The notes beneath the pieces were generated by a model, which saw only the letters and a list, made by a program, of their open reading frames with translations, was not told the origin of the DNA and did not search any database. A program made the translations under genes and the position numbers. Positions 15,465 through 24,660 of a stretch of DNA of 38,751 nt are shown piece by piece; the stretch's first letter is position 1, and each line of letters begins with the position of its first letter. This DNA is from Nereida sp965655635 (GTDB taxonomy: Bacteria > Pseudomonadota > Alphaproteobacteria > Rhodobacterales > Rhodobacteraceae): the NCBI RefSeq assembly GCF_965655635.1, contig NZ_CBFHHE010000020.1:1-38751 (forward strand). The letters run 5' to 3'.

Positions 15465-16472
15465 CTACAAAATTGCGCCGGCCATATCAAAAGCCGCGCG
15501 TGTCGCCTCTATATCATGAACACGGCTGATCTGAACCCCTTGCCGAAACCCTTCAAGCGCGACCGCGACAGAGCCAAAAACCCGCTGGTCCGCTTGGGGG
15601 GCATTTGTGATTGTGCCGATCCAGCGTTTGCGCGACGCCCCGAGCAAGATCGGGCACCCAAGGCTGTGTAGCACGCTCAGCCGCTTTAACAGCGCCAGAT
15701 TATGCTCAAGCGTCTTGCCAAAACCAATGCCGGGATCGATCCAGATATCTGTGCGTGCAATCCCGCACGCCACAGCCGTCTCAATGCGCTCAGACAAAAA
15801 GTCATACACATCAAGCACAACGTCGTCGTACTGCGGATCGTCCTGCATCGTCTCCGGATCCCCGCTTGCGTGCATCAAACAGATAGGCGCACGGGACGAA
15901 GCGGTCACTGCGCCGACAGCGGGGTCATGGGTCATCGCGTAGACATCATTGACCAACGTCGCACCCGCCGCCAAAGCCGCCTCGGCAACATCCGCTTTTC
16001 GTGTGTCGATGCTGATTGGCGTGTGTGCGGTTGCGTCGTAATTTCGCAGAGCTGCAATCACGGGAACCGTACGCCCGATCTCAACGTGGCTGGGCACATA
16101 GGCCGCACCAGGCCGCGTGCTTTCCCCGCCGATATCAAGCATATCCGCACCGGCGTTCTGCATCGCAATCGCGTGAGATACTGCTGCATCAAAGCCTTCA
16201 AACTTACCGCCATCAGAAAAGCTGTCTGGCGTGACATTGAGAATACCCATGATGTTGGCACGCGCCATATCAAGCCCCGCAACATGCCCACGCGCGGCCG
16301 TAAGACGCGATAGAACGTGATCTGGCACATCAGCTGCCGGAATGATGCGCGGTGTCGCGCTGCGGCTCAGAACTTCTACGGTGTCGAACCACGTCCACCC
16401 ACCTGCTAAGACATAGGCGCCATCTGGACGGGCGATATCAGTCTGAACGATTGGGCGGAAATAGTCAGTCAT
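15465..16472 (-). CDS. folP: Dihydropteroate synthase
   Basis: Joins p-aminobenzoate to dihydropterin pyrophosphate in folate synthesis; the sulfonamide target. It has 335 residues; an N-terminal extension of about 70 residues precedes the TIM barrel, as seen in other alphaproteobacterial DHPS proteins. Signatures are MGILNVTPDSFSDGG, DIGGESTRPGA, DTRKADVAEAAL, DPGIGFGKTLEHN and LLGASRKRWIG. Located between folB and glmM, 15-16 bp from each. Confidence 0.97.
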   Translation of the reverse strand: MTDYFRPIVQTDIARPDGAYVLAGGWTWFDTVEVLSRSATPRIIPAADVPDHVLSRLTAARGHVAGLDMARANIMGILNVTPDSFSDGGKFEGFDAAVSHAIAMQNAGADMLDIGGESTRPGAAYVPSHVEIGRTVPVIAALRNYDATAHTPISIDTRKADVAEAALAAGATLVNDVYAMTHDPAVGAVTASSRAPICLMHASGDPETMQDDPQYDDVVLDVYDFLSERIETAVACGIARTDIWIDPGIGFGKTLEHNLALLKRLSVLHSLGCPILLGASRKRWIGTITNAPQADQRVFGSVAVALEGFRQGVQISRVHDIEATRAAFDMAGAIL

Positions 16473-16487
16473 TGGCCTTCGTGCCGC

Positions 16488-17414
16488 TCAAAACTGTGCC
16501 GCATCGGCGGCATGGACTGTGACATGAACATCGCCAACTGCGGCATCCGCGGGCAACTCATCGCCAATCAGCATTAATTCAGACGCGCTCATATGGCGGG
16601 CGAACCATGCTGCCAATGAAGGGCAGTCCGATGGGGCCGTCGCAGGCCCTTCAACAGCATCAAGCACAATTTTAGACGGTGCCCATACGGCGATTTGTCC
16701 GTTTTTCATTGACCAATCGAGCTCGGTCAACGTTCCAACCACCACGCATCGCGCATCACGGGCGGCCAGTACCCAAGCGTTTTGTTCAATCGCGAGTAAG
16801 TCGATCCGGCGTTGCGGCGCGCCAAGTGATACGGCCGGTACGGCTGTCTCGCCCAGGCCAACACACAAAATCAAAGGCAATTCACGCTTTGCAAGTGTAT
16901 CAATCCAGCCCCTTAGATGCGTCGAATGAAGTGCCTCGTTTGACAGATAAACAACGCAAGGGTGAACCGTTTCCGGCGCGTCCTCAACAACACTCAGCGA
17001 CCGCGAGCGCACAATCTCAACCCCAAGAGCAAACGGCCCACGGTCCAGTTTTTGAATGCGTACAAAAGCACGCATCGCCTGTGGCTCAACCAAAATACGA
17101 TCCGCAATCCGTTCTGCCAAAGTTTCAAGCAGGTTCAACCGCTCGGCGGCCAACTCAATGGCAACGGCCTCGGTAATGCGGTCATATGACAAAATCCGGT
17201 CCACATCGTCGCCGATGGGTCCCTCAAGCGGCTTCACTTCCACCACGATATCAAAACGAACCCGCTGTGTTGTGCCACGCTCAAGCTGAAATGCACCAAT
17301 CTCAACATCCACAATATGGTCGCGCACAGAAATACGGTCAAGCGGTTGAACCGCAGTTGTCGCCTCGGAACGCTCGGACGGATGGGCAAAAGCCAGATGG
17401 ATGTCATTTGTCAT
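16488..17414 (-). CDS. folB: Dihydroneopterin aldolase (FolB) fused to an amino-acid-kinase-like domain
   Basis: Residues 1 to about 120 are a FolB domain (ISVRDHIVDVEIGAF, ERGTTQRVRFDIVVEV, LSYDRITEAV, ETLAERIADRIL), which makes hydroxymethyl-dihydropterin from dihydroneopterin. About 185 further residues follow. In them I see the layout of the amino-acid-kinase fold of the COG2054/MfnE type: VVYLSNEALHS where VVKLGGSL would be, LILCVGLGE for the PGGG loop, RIDLLAIEQNAWVLAA, and DCPSLAAWFARHMSASELML. Both glycine-rich nucleotide motifs look degenerate, so a pseudokinase or structural role is possible. FolB-only proteins are about 120 residues. The ATG at 17414 gives the family-like start; in-frame ATGs at 17522, 17465 and 17426 would lengthen it. 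First gene of folB-folP-glmM. Confidence 0.85.
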   Translation of the reverse strand: MTNDIHLAFAHPSERSEATTAVQPLDRISVRDHIVDVEIGAFQLERGTTQRVRFDIVVEVKPLEGPIGDDVDRILSYDRITEAVAIELAAERLNLLETLAERIADRILVEPQAMRAFVRIQKLDRGPFALGVEIVRSRSLSVVEDAPETVHPCVVYLSNEALHSTHLRGWIDTLAKRELPLILCVGLGETAVPAVSLGAPQRRIDLLAIEQNAWVLAARDARCVVVGTLTELDWSMKNGQIAVWAPSKIVLDAVEGPATAPSDCPSLAAWFARHMSASELMLIGDELPADAAVGDVHVTVHAADAAQF

Positions 17415-17520
17415 GGCCGAGGGCATATCGCGGATATTTGCGTAGAACCAGACAGATTGCGACATGGGGGCAACCGTATACGGTGTTTGCTGGCACGCGG
17501 CCCAGATGCTAAGCAACCCC

Positions 17521-18408
17521 ATGACCCAAGCGCCCCCCTCCTCCGCCGTGGCAACAGTGACCGTTGTTGTAATCGGTATTCTGTGGGGGTTTTACTGGAT
17601 GCCCGTCCGGTATTTACAAGACGCAGGCCTGCCCGGGGCATGGGGCACATTTGGTATCGCCCTTGCCGCAACCTTTGTGTTGGGGGTTTCAGTCCTGATT
17701 GCGCGCCCGAACGTTCCGCGTGATTGGCCCACTTACGGGGCTTTGGCATTGGGCGGTGCAGCCTTCGCGATGTATTCGGTAGGCTTTGCCTATGGGCGTG
17801 TAGCTATCGTCATCCTACTTTTCTTTTTGACACCGGTCTGGAGCACATTGATCGCACGTTTTATTCTGGGCCGTACGACGAGCATGACGCGCCTTGCAGC
17901 AATTGTGATCGGGCTGCTTGGGCTATTTGTGATGCTCGGCGCGGATGGTGGGGTTCCATTGCCACGCAGCATCGGGGACTGGCTTGCGCTGGCGTCTGGC
18001 ATCTGCTGGTCCCTGTCGAGCACGATCATTCATGAACGTGAACCGATCAAACCGCTGCTTGCCGCTTTTGCTTTTTCCAGTGGTGCGGCAGTACTTTCGG
18101 GTTTTTGTATCTTGGCCCTGCCAACGCAACCGCTTGACCTAAGCGTGCTAACCCCGCCGACCCTTTTGATCACATCTGTTACAGGCACGCTTTGGTGGGG
18201 CCTCTCTATGGCAGGTCTAATGTGGGCAACAGCCCTACTCGACCCTGCGCGCGTCGGCATCTTACTGATGAGCGAGGTACTTATCGGGGCGCTTTCTGCC
18301 GCCTTTTTGGTAGGAGAGCCATTGCTACCGTTCGAGCTGATCGGCGGCGCGTTGGTCCTAAGTGCTGCAATACTCGAGGTCTGGCCTACAAAGGCCAAAC
18401 AGCCCTAG
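17521..18408 (+). CDS. EamA/DMT-superfamily transporter
   Basis: A 295-residue inner-membrane protein with ten predicted helices in two EamA repeats; the first helix is TVVVIGILWGFYWMPVRYL. In-frame starts at 17506 and 17464 also exist; 17521 is chosen because the helix then begins about 10 residues in and the gap to divergent folB stays 106 bp. No convincing Shine-Dalgarno. Substrate unknown. Its last 4 bases overlap the convergent wall-hydrolase gene. Confidence 0.85.
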   Translation: MTQAPPSSAVATVTVVVIGILWGFYWMPVRYLQDAGLPGAWGTFGIALAATFVLGVSVLIARPNVPRDWPTYGALALGGAAFAMYSVGFAYGRVAIVILLFFLTPVWSTLIARFILGRTTSMTRLAAIVIGLLGLFVMLGADGGVPLPRSIGDWLALASGICWSLSSTIIHEREPIKPLLAAFAFSSGAAVLSGFCILALPTQPLDLSVLTPPTLLITSVTGTLWWGLSMAGLMWATALLDPARVGILLMSEVLIGALSAAFLVGEPLLPFELIGGALVLSAAILEVWPTKAKQP

Positions 18409-19112
18409 CTGCTATAGCTTTGACGGTAAAAGTGATGAAAGCCAATTGTCGCGGTTCGCGGATAGACCCGTGCCCAATTGGGCCGCACGCTTTTGGTATG
18501 ATAATGGGTCGCACCAGCGGTCAGCGCCGGAAGATTGCCTTGCAACGTTAGCTTGGCGATCTTGCCAACGCGGGTCCATGCCCGTGGCTCGCCGATGATT
18601 TCTTTTTTGCCATCGCAAGTATAAGTAAACTGACACGCAAACTTACGGCCTGTCCCTTGGTTAATGACGGCACACACAGTGTTGGGATATTTCGCAGACT
18701 TAACACGGTTCATAATAACCTCGGCCACTGCAAATTGGCCCTTCACGCTTTCGCCCCTCGCCTCAAAATAAAGCGCCTCTGAGAGACATTTCCAGCTTTC
18801 ACCCCCTGAAGCGGTAGGCAATTGCGCCAGATAGCTACGCTCGTACGCGACGCCGCGCAACCCGCTTGGGCGGCGCTTTGGCAGCAAAGACACTTGCGGG
18901 GCAGCAGTCAGCGTATCAAGCCGGTTTGACGGCACCATCTGAAAAGCCGCATTTTCAGTCTTTAGAAGACCAACAATATGCGCTGAAACCTTGAGCGCTG
19001 TGCCATCGGCCGCCTCAGCATTGCGGGTATCAGCGAGAACGCCAAAGCCAGCAACAAGGGCCAAAACACTGCAAACGCGCTGAGCGCGTGAAATCAAAGA
19101 AGTTCGGGGCAT
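18405..19112 (-). CDS. Secreted cell-wall hydrolase, SleB/CwlJ type (Hydrolase_2)
   Basis: A 235-residue exported protein. Residues 1-34 form a signal peptide with a basic start (RTSLISRAQR), hydrophobic core and RNAEA/AD cleavage site. A linker of about 70 residues is followed by the hydrolase domain: CLSEALYFEARGES with the conserved glutamate thought to be catalytic in this lytic-transglycosylase-like fold, VAEVIMNRV, CAVINQG, CQFTYTCDGK, and AGATHYHTKSVRPNW. The family cuts peptidoglycan; in non-sporeformers it acts in wall remodelling. Paired cysteines suggest a periplasmic disulfide. It is a single gene. Confidence 0.9.
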   Translation of the reverse strand: MPRTSLISRAQRVCSVLALVAGFGVLADTRNAEAADGTALKVSAHIVGLLKTENAAFQMVPSNRLDTLTAAPQVSLLPKRRPSGLRGVAYERSYLAQLPTASGGESWKCLSEALYFEARGESVKGQFAVAEVIMNRVKSAKYPNTVCAVINQGTGRKFACQFTYTCDGKKEIIGEPRAWTRVGKIAKLTLQGNLPALTAGATHYHTKSVRPNWARVYPRTATIGFHHFYRQSYSS

Positions 19113-19323
19113 GCGCCATCCAGAGTTGTTTCAAGGGCAGACAGCACAGCCAATACATCTATAAATAAGGCCTAAATGCGCGTCTGAGGCGGGCTGTTAA
19201 GCCAATTCAGCACACAAATCTACCCCCCCGGTTCCTGACTAGGCGGTATGCACGGGATGCAAATCGTCGCAGCGCAGCAAAAGGTTTAAGAAAACCAATA
19301 TGTTCCAAACTGAAGCTGGAAAC

Positions 19324-21894
19324 CTAGCTTGGGCGACCCAACGCTAATTGCGCCGCGATCAGCCGTGCAACAGGAACCCTAAACGGCGAACAGGACACGT
19401 AATCGAATCCCTGCGCGCGGGCAAATGCCATGGCTGGCGCCGATCCACCGTGCTCGCCGCAGATGGACAATACCACGTCTTTTGCCGTCGCCCGCCCGCG
19501 GTCTGCGCCAATTTGAACTAACTCGCCAACACCTTCTTCGTCGAAATATTGAAACGGATCTTCTGCAAAAACCTGTTGCTGCACGTAGGTCGACATAAAC
19601 CGGCCCGCATCGTCACGGGACAAGCCATAGGTCATTTGTGTCAGATCGTTGGTCCCAAACGACAAAAACGCGGAATGCTGGGCGATGTCGCCTGCGCGCA
19701 AAGCCGCGCGCGGCGTTTCAACCATCACGCCCAGCTTGTAGTCAAATGTCTGGCCAGAGCTGACCATCACGGCCGATGCAACCGCATCAATACGAATTTT
19801 CAAAAGCTCAACTTCGCGTTTGGCACTGACCAAAGGCAACATGATTTCGGGCGTCACCGCATGGCCGCGCTTATGCGCTGCTGCCGTTGCCTCAAAAATC
19901 GCTTGGGCCTGCATATCATAAATCTCAGGCAACGTGATCCCAAGGCGCACCCCGCGCAAACCCAACATCGGGTTGAACTCTGACATCTGATCTACCCGCG
20001 CAATCACATCCGACAACGGCAGGTTCATCGCTTCGGCCAAGTCGCGCATGCCATCCCGATCCGACGGCAAAATTTCATGAAGCGGCGGATCAAACAGCCG
20101 GATACACACGGGCAAGCCCGCCATGATCTCGAACAATTGCCCGAAATCATCCCGCTGCATTGGCAACAACCGCTCAAGAGCCGCGCGACGGTCTTCAGAG
20201 GTGTCTGCAAAGATCATCTCGCGCATTACGGTCAGGCGGTCACCGTCAAAAAACATGTGCTCTGTGCGGCAAAGCCCAATACCCTCCGCGGCGAAATTAC
20301 GAGCGGTTTGCGCATCGGCAGGGGTGTCCGCGTTGGCCCGCACGCCAATATCGCGCACCTCATCGGCCCAACCCAGAAGCGTTTGAAAGGCCCCGTCCAG
20401 AGAGGGCTCCACAAGAGTGACCTCACCCACCAGAACTTCGCCTGTGGTGCCATCGATCGTGATCTTATCACCGGCCTTCAAGACAAGTCCGTCTTGGGTG
20501 GTAAGCGTTTTATCTCGGGCAGAGATACTAAGGCCCGCAGCCCCAACAATTGACGGCAGGCCAAGACCGCGGCCGATCACGGCCGCGTGGCTCGTCATGC
20601 CGCCCCGCTCAGTCAAGACACCCGCGGCCACGTTCATTCCCCGAATATCTTCGGGCGCAGTTTCACGGCGCACCAAGATACACTTCTCGCCTTGCGCCGC
20701 AAGCGCCTGCGCCTCATTGGCAGAAAACGTGATTTGCCCCATTGCAGCACCCGGCGATGCAGCGAGACCCTTTGCGATCACATTGCGGTTTGTGCCAGCC
20801 GCCACTTGGCGGTGCAGCAATTCTGACAACATGTTGGGCGGAATACGAAGCAGCGCATCTTGGCGCGCGATGATTTTGTCTTGTGCTAAAGCCACCGCCA
20901 CATTCACCGCAGCACGGGCAGACCGTGTTACGCGGATACCATCGAGGATGAAGAGCTCACCGTCTTGGATGGTAAATTCATGCTCCATTTCCTCGCGCAG
21001 CTTACCCCGCGACGTCTCCATATGCGCCAAAAGCTGCGCATATAACTCGGGATGACGCTCCTCCAGAGAGGGGCCGCGCGCATCTCGCGTTAGGTATATC
21101 GCGCGATCTGCATCCATTGCATCGCGGCCTTGGCTTTGCCCCAAGAACCGACCACAAATCATCCGCTCACCGGTTGTTTGGTTGATGCCCATGATCACAC
21201 CCGAGCCGCAATTACCCCGTCCGACGCCAAGCTTCATCTCTTGCACAACAAGCCCCAAGCCCGCATCCGCGGGCGCGCCTTTTGCTTGGCGCAGCAAATG
21301 TGCAGTTGTGCCTTCCCACGCACGCGCCATTGATCGCAAAACCTCGCCCAATTGTTGCTTGGGGTCTTGGGGGAATACTTCATCAGTTTCGGCAAAATAC
21401 GCCCGCAACGCATCGTCAAGCGCCTCGCGCGGGCGCTCAATAGGTTGGGTAAACTCATCAGGGTCAAGGCGCGCCACGTTGACCGCATAGGATTGCACGA
21501 ACCGCAAATACATCAGGGCGGCGGCGTCTGTGCCAATCTCATCAGACAGTTCAGTGAAACGTGCATCATTCATGCCGATGTTCAGCACCGCAGATGGCCC
21601 ACCCCAATCACTGTCTTGGCTGGATGGGCGCACACTAAAGAGTGCGTCTTGCGCAAACTCTGCCAGAATAGCGCCCAAATCTGGGCCCATACCATTGGCA
21701 ATCGCACGGACAGTTTTGAACGGCAACGCCACAGTACGCGGCACAGGCATGTCGAGGCGGATCAGACGCTGCAAGCATTTTGCCCGCCCGCCGTGGGTAC
21801 CGGCGGCCATCGTTGCTTGTGCTGAGATGACCGTGAAGTCTTTGATTTCTGTAGCTAGCTGCATCGCCGCATCCCGTTCAGTTAGCTGCAGCAT
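19324..21894 (-). CDS. ppdK: Pyruvate, phosphate dikinase
   Basis: Reversibly converts pyruvate, ATP and phosphate to phosphoenolpyruvate, AMP and pyrophosphate; a route to PEP for gluconeogenesis. It has 856 residues. The N-terminal nucleotide-binding domain contains THGGRAKCLQRLI and LFSVRPSSQDSDWGG; the phosphohistidine is H436 in TERGGMTSHAAVIGRG; the C-terminal PEP/pyruvate barrel has CRTEHMFF, NPMLGLRGVRLG, SFGTNDLTQMTYGLSRDD and the catalytic cysteine in ICGEHGGSAPAM near residue 815. The start is uncertain: ATG 21894 or ATG 21864, neither with a good Shine-Dalgarno. It lies 78 bp after glyS on the same strand, with hairpins between, so it may be co-transcribed in part. Confidence 0.95.
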   Translation of the reverse strand: MLQLTERDAAMQLATEIKDFTVISAQATMAAGTHGGRAKCLQRLIRLDMPVPRTVALPFKTVRAIANGMGPDLGAILAEFAQDALFSVRPSSQDSDWGGPSAVLNIGMNDARFTELSDEIGTDAAALMYLRFVQSYAVNVARLDPDEFTQPIERPREALDDALRAYFAETDEVFPQDPKQQLGEVLRSMARAWEGTTAHLLRQAKGAPADAGLGLVVQEMKLGVGRGNCGSGVIMGINQTTGERMICGRFLGQSQGRDAMDADRAIYLTRDARGPSLEERHPELYAQLLAHMETSRGKLREEMEHEFTIQDGELFILDGIRVTRSARAAVNVAVALAQDKIIARQDALLRIPPNMLSELLHRQVAAGTNRNVIAKGLAASPGAAMGQITFSANEAQALAAQGEKCILVRRETAPEDIRGMNVAAGVLTERGGMTSHAAVIGRGLGLPSIVGAAGLSISARDKTLTTQDGLVLKAGDKITIDGTTGEVLVGEVTLVEPSLDGAFQTLLGWADEVRDIGVRANADTPADAQTARNFAAEGIGLCRTEHMFFDGDRLTVMREMIFADTSEDRRAALERLLPMQRDDFGQLFEIMAGLPVCIRLFDPPLHEILPSDRDGMRDLAEAMNLPLSDVIARVDQMSEFNPMLGLRGVRLGITLPEIYDMQAQAIFEATAAAHKRGHAVTPEIMLPLVSAKREVELLKIRIDAVASAVMVSSGQTFDYKLGVMVETPRAALRAGDIAQHSAFLSFGTNDLTQMTYGLSRDDAGRFMSTYVQQQVFAEDPFQYFDEEGVGELVQIGADRGRATAKDVVLSICGEHGGSAPAMAFARAQGFDYVSCSPFRVPVARLIAAQLALGRPS

Positions 21895-21908
21895 AGGGGC
21901 TTTTTGGC

Positions 21909-21965
21909 AAGGAACAAGTATTTGCTCCTTACCGTTTCGTCACACAGTTTCGGCCACCGTGGCCG
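21909..21965 (-). promoter_or_regulatory. Two hairpins between glyS and ppdK
   Basis: A perfect inverted repeat CGGCCAC-N1-GTGGCCG at 21951-21965 starts 7 nt past the glyS stop. A second stem at 21909-21917 with 21922-21930 (nine pairs, one G-T mismatch in DNA that can wobble in RNA) lies 15 nt before the ppdK ATG. On the minus strand neither is followed by T-runs, so they look like intercistronic RNA structures rather than intrinsic terminators. Confidence 0.4.
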
Positions 21966-21972
21966 TACTGCG

Positions 21973-24030
21973 CTATCCCTTGATGCGGGTCAGGTCAGCG
22001 ACAGCACCACAGGTTGTGCGGATCCGGCTCAGCAAGTTCAGGCGGTTACGGCGGATAATTTCGCTATCCGCATTGATTTTCACATCGTCAAAGAACGCAT
22101 CGATTGGTGCACGCAACTGTGCCATTGCCGACATTGCAGCAGCAAAATCGCCGCTTTTCATTGCCGATGCAATCGCAGCGTCAGCCGTGTCCAAGGCTCC
22201 GAACAAGGCTTTTTCTGTATCAGCTTCGGCAAACTTGATGTCCGCCCCGAAGGAGTACTCAACCCCGTCTTTGGCTTCCGCTTGGCTGAGGATGTTGTTT
22301 GCGCGCTTGAACCCTTGGATCAGGTTTTCACCGTCATCGGTTTTTAGCGTGTCCGACAACGCACGTCCGCGTTTGACCAACAAGTTCAAATCATCGTTGC
22401 CGTCCATCGCCGTGCACGCATCAATGATGTCATGGCGAATGCCTTGATCGCGCAAATAGACTTTCAGGCGGTCGTGGAAAAAGGCCAATAGATCAGAGGC
22501 ATCTGCATCTGAGTGCGCTGCTGAAATGATATCGCCAAGGGGCAAAGTCAGGTCGTTTTCAAGAATTAAACGGGTCACACCCAATGCAGCACGTCGAAGG
22601 GCAAACGGGTCTTTGGAGCCTGTCGGTTTTTCATCAATCGCCCAGAAGCACGCAAGCGTATCCAGCTTATCTGCGAGGGCAACGGCCACTGATACGGGCG
22701 CAGTTGGCACCGCGTCAGTCGGACCCAGCGGGGAGTAGTGTTCTTGCGCTGCGGCTGCGATTGCCTCGGACATGCCAGCGGCCTTGGCATAATACCGCCC
22801 AATAAGCCCCTGCAATTCGGGGAACTCATACACCATTTCCGAGCTTAGGTCAGCCTTGGCAACACCCGCTGCCTGCCCTGTCTCGTTTGCATCAGAACCG
22901 GTTACATCCGCCAAACGGCGCGCCAAAGCGCCGATCCGTGCAATGCGGTCTGCTTGTGAGCCCAGCTTGTTGTGGAACGTCACATTGCTTAACGCATCTG
23001 TCCAAGGTGTCATGCCTGCTTTGGCAACGCGCAAGTCATTTTCCCAAAAGAATTTTGCATCCGCTAAACGGGCGGATAGCACTTTTTGGTTGCCGGCTAG
23101 GATAGTCGCACCGTTGTCGGCTGTTGCAATGTTGGCCACAGTTACAAACCGTTCAATGCGGCCTGTTTTGGTGTTGCGAACCGAGAAGAACTTTTGGTGT
23201 TCGCGCATGGAGGTCTGCAAAACCTCCGCGGGCAGTTCAAGGAAGTCCTCGTCAATTGTGCCCATCAACACAACCGCATGCTCTACAAGGTTTGCAACCT
23301 CGGCCAACAGGCCTGCGTCTTCGATAACTTCAAAACCGCCTGCAAAGGCTTGGTTTGTGGCATCTTGCCAAATCGCGTCAGACCGCTCGGCCGCGTCCAA
23401 AACCACATAAGCCCGTGAAAGCTTGCTTGTGTAATCATCAAATGAGGAGACGGTAAATTCGTCAGGCGCATGAAAGCGGTGACCCCGTGTGGTATTAGAA
23501 GACACGATCCCCTCAACCTCAAGAGGGACAACACGTGCCCCTTCTTCGTCGCTGAGAATACATAAGATTGAATGAAGTGGCCGGACCCATTTCAGATTGC
23601 CAGCACCCCACCGCATAGATTTTGGCCACGGAAAGTTACGCACCGCAGCTTCAAGCACTTCAGCAATAACATCTTCTGCCAAACGCCCTGGTTTATGGAT
23701 TGCCGCAAAATAGACCTCTTTCTTGCCAACAGTCCGTACTTCAAGATCATCTTTGTTGACGCCAGCACCGCGCAAAAACCCTTCGATTGCTTTGTCCGGT
23801 GCGCCAACGGCGGGGCCTTTGCGTTCTTCTACCGTCGGTTTGCTTTGTCCCAGCAACTCGCCCACAGCCAAGGTCAAACGACGTGGGGTGTGAAAAGCCG
23901 CAGCCCCTGCATACGTCAACCCAGCCTCAACCAAGCCATCTGTAATCAGCTTTTGTAGGTCCTTTGCGGCACGCGCTTGCATGCGCGCTGGAATTTCTTC
24001 GGAAAAGAGTTCAATCAAAAGATCGGGCAT
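21973..24030 (-). CDS. glyS: Glycyl-tRNA synthetase beta subunit
   Basis: Beta subunit of the tetrameric bacterial glycyl-tRNA synthetase, carrying the tRNA-binding part. It has 685 residues, normal for the family. Visible are the start LLIELFSEEIPARMQARA, SMRWGAGNLKWVRPLHSI, the HD-like region GLIGRYYAKAAGMSEA with EHYSPLGPTDAVP, SKDPFALRRAALGVTRLI, and the C-terminal anticodon-binding DALR-type region with APIDAFFDDVKINAD. It lies 105 bp after the DUF6446 gene and belongs to the glyQ-DUF6446-glyS group. Confidence 0.97.
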   Translation of the reverse strand: MPDLLIELFSEEIPARMQARAAKDLQKLITDGLVEAGLTYAGAAAFHTPRRLTLAVGELLGQSKPTVEERKGPAVGAPDKAIEGFLRGAGVNKDDLEVRTVGKKEVYFAAIHKPGRLAEDVIAEVLEAAVRNFPWPKSMRWGAGNLKWVRPLHSILCILSDEEGARVVPLEVEGIVSSNTTRGHRFHAPDEFTVSSFDDYTSKLSRAYVVLDAAERSDAIWQDATNQAFAGGFEVIEDAGLLAEVANLVEHAVVLMGTIDEDFLELPAEVLQTSMREHQKFFSVRNTKTGRIERFVTVANIATADNGATILAGNQKVLSARLADAKFFWENDLRVAKAGMTPWTDALSNVTFHNKLGSQADRIARIGALARRLADVTGSDANETGQAAGVAKADLSSEMVYEFPELQGLIGRYYAKAAGMSEAIAAAAQEHYSPLGPTDAVPTAPVSVAVALADKLDTLACFWAIDEKPTGSKDPFALRRAALGVTRLILENDLTLPLGDIISAAHSDADASDLLAFFHDRLKVYLRDQGIRHDIIDACTAMDGNDDLNLLVKRGRALSDTLKTDDGENLIQGFKRANNILSQAEAKDGVEYSFGADIKFAEADTEKALFGALDTADAAIASAMKSGDFAAAMSAMAQLRAPIDAFFDDVKINADSEIIRRNRLNLLSRIRTTCGAVADLTRIKG

Positions 24031-24135
24031 ATCGGGTCCTTAATCGCGGGTCGCGAGGGTATCTTTTCGTTTCGGATCAAAGGGCAGCAAACTGCGGAAT
24101 TCCGCGCGCGCACGAATAAATTGGTGTGGCCAAAA

Positions 24136-24660
24136 TCACTGAAGGGTCTCCGGCGGGGTTGGGCAACCTTCAGGTGCGCTACGGCCGTCAAAAACCACCT
24201 CACCGCAGCCGTTGATCTGGTGCCAGACAAAGCCGCGTCCATCAGACATGATGCCCACAACACGGTCGATCCCGTATTGCACGTTTTCTTCGCCCAAATA
24301 TGCCGTTGCTGCGCCATCTTCGAGCGCAGCACCAATCGCATCCGCATCAAAGCACTCAAACCAATCAGGCGCCACACGGGGCTCGGCCGCGTCATAGACT
24401 TTGTAGGTTTCCGTCAGCATTGCCTCTGACATCTGCGTGGTAAAGCATGCACGGTATCGAAGCGGTGAGCTGTCTGCATCAATCGCTTGAAAGTCCGCGA
24501 ACAAAATAGGCTCGGCCACATCACTGGTCAGAGGGGTCAGTTCGACACCGCCGTCCATCACCTCATAATAGAAAGCGTAAACCTGAAGGTAATAGAGCGC
24601 GATGCCCGCGATTAGGGCACTCACGACAATGGCCGATATTGCGATGCGTGCGCCATTCAT
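24136..24660 (-). CDS. DUF6446-type membrane-anchored protein between glyQ and glyS
   Basis: A 174-residue protein with one N-terminal membrane helix (residues 5-27, IAISAIVVSALIAGIALYY) and a periplasmic or cytoplasmic domain with several cysteines (YRACFTT, WFECFDAD, INGCGEV, PEGCPTP), suggesting disulfides in the periplasm. I recognise it as the Rhodobacteraceae protein often found between the two glycyl-tRNA synthetase genes; the family name is from memory. Function unknown. Its ATG overlaps the glyQ stop by 4 bp (ATGA), indicating translational coupling with glyQ. Confidence 0.75.
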   Translation of the reverse strand: MNGARIAISAIVVSALIAGIALYYLQVYAFYYEVMDGGVELTPLTSDVAEPILFADFQAIDADSSPLRYRACFTTQMSEAMLTETYKVYDAAEPRVAPDWFECFDADAIGAALEDGAATAYLGEENVQYGIDRVVGIMSDGRGFVWHQINGCGEVVFDGRSAPEGCPTPPETLQ

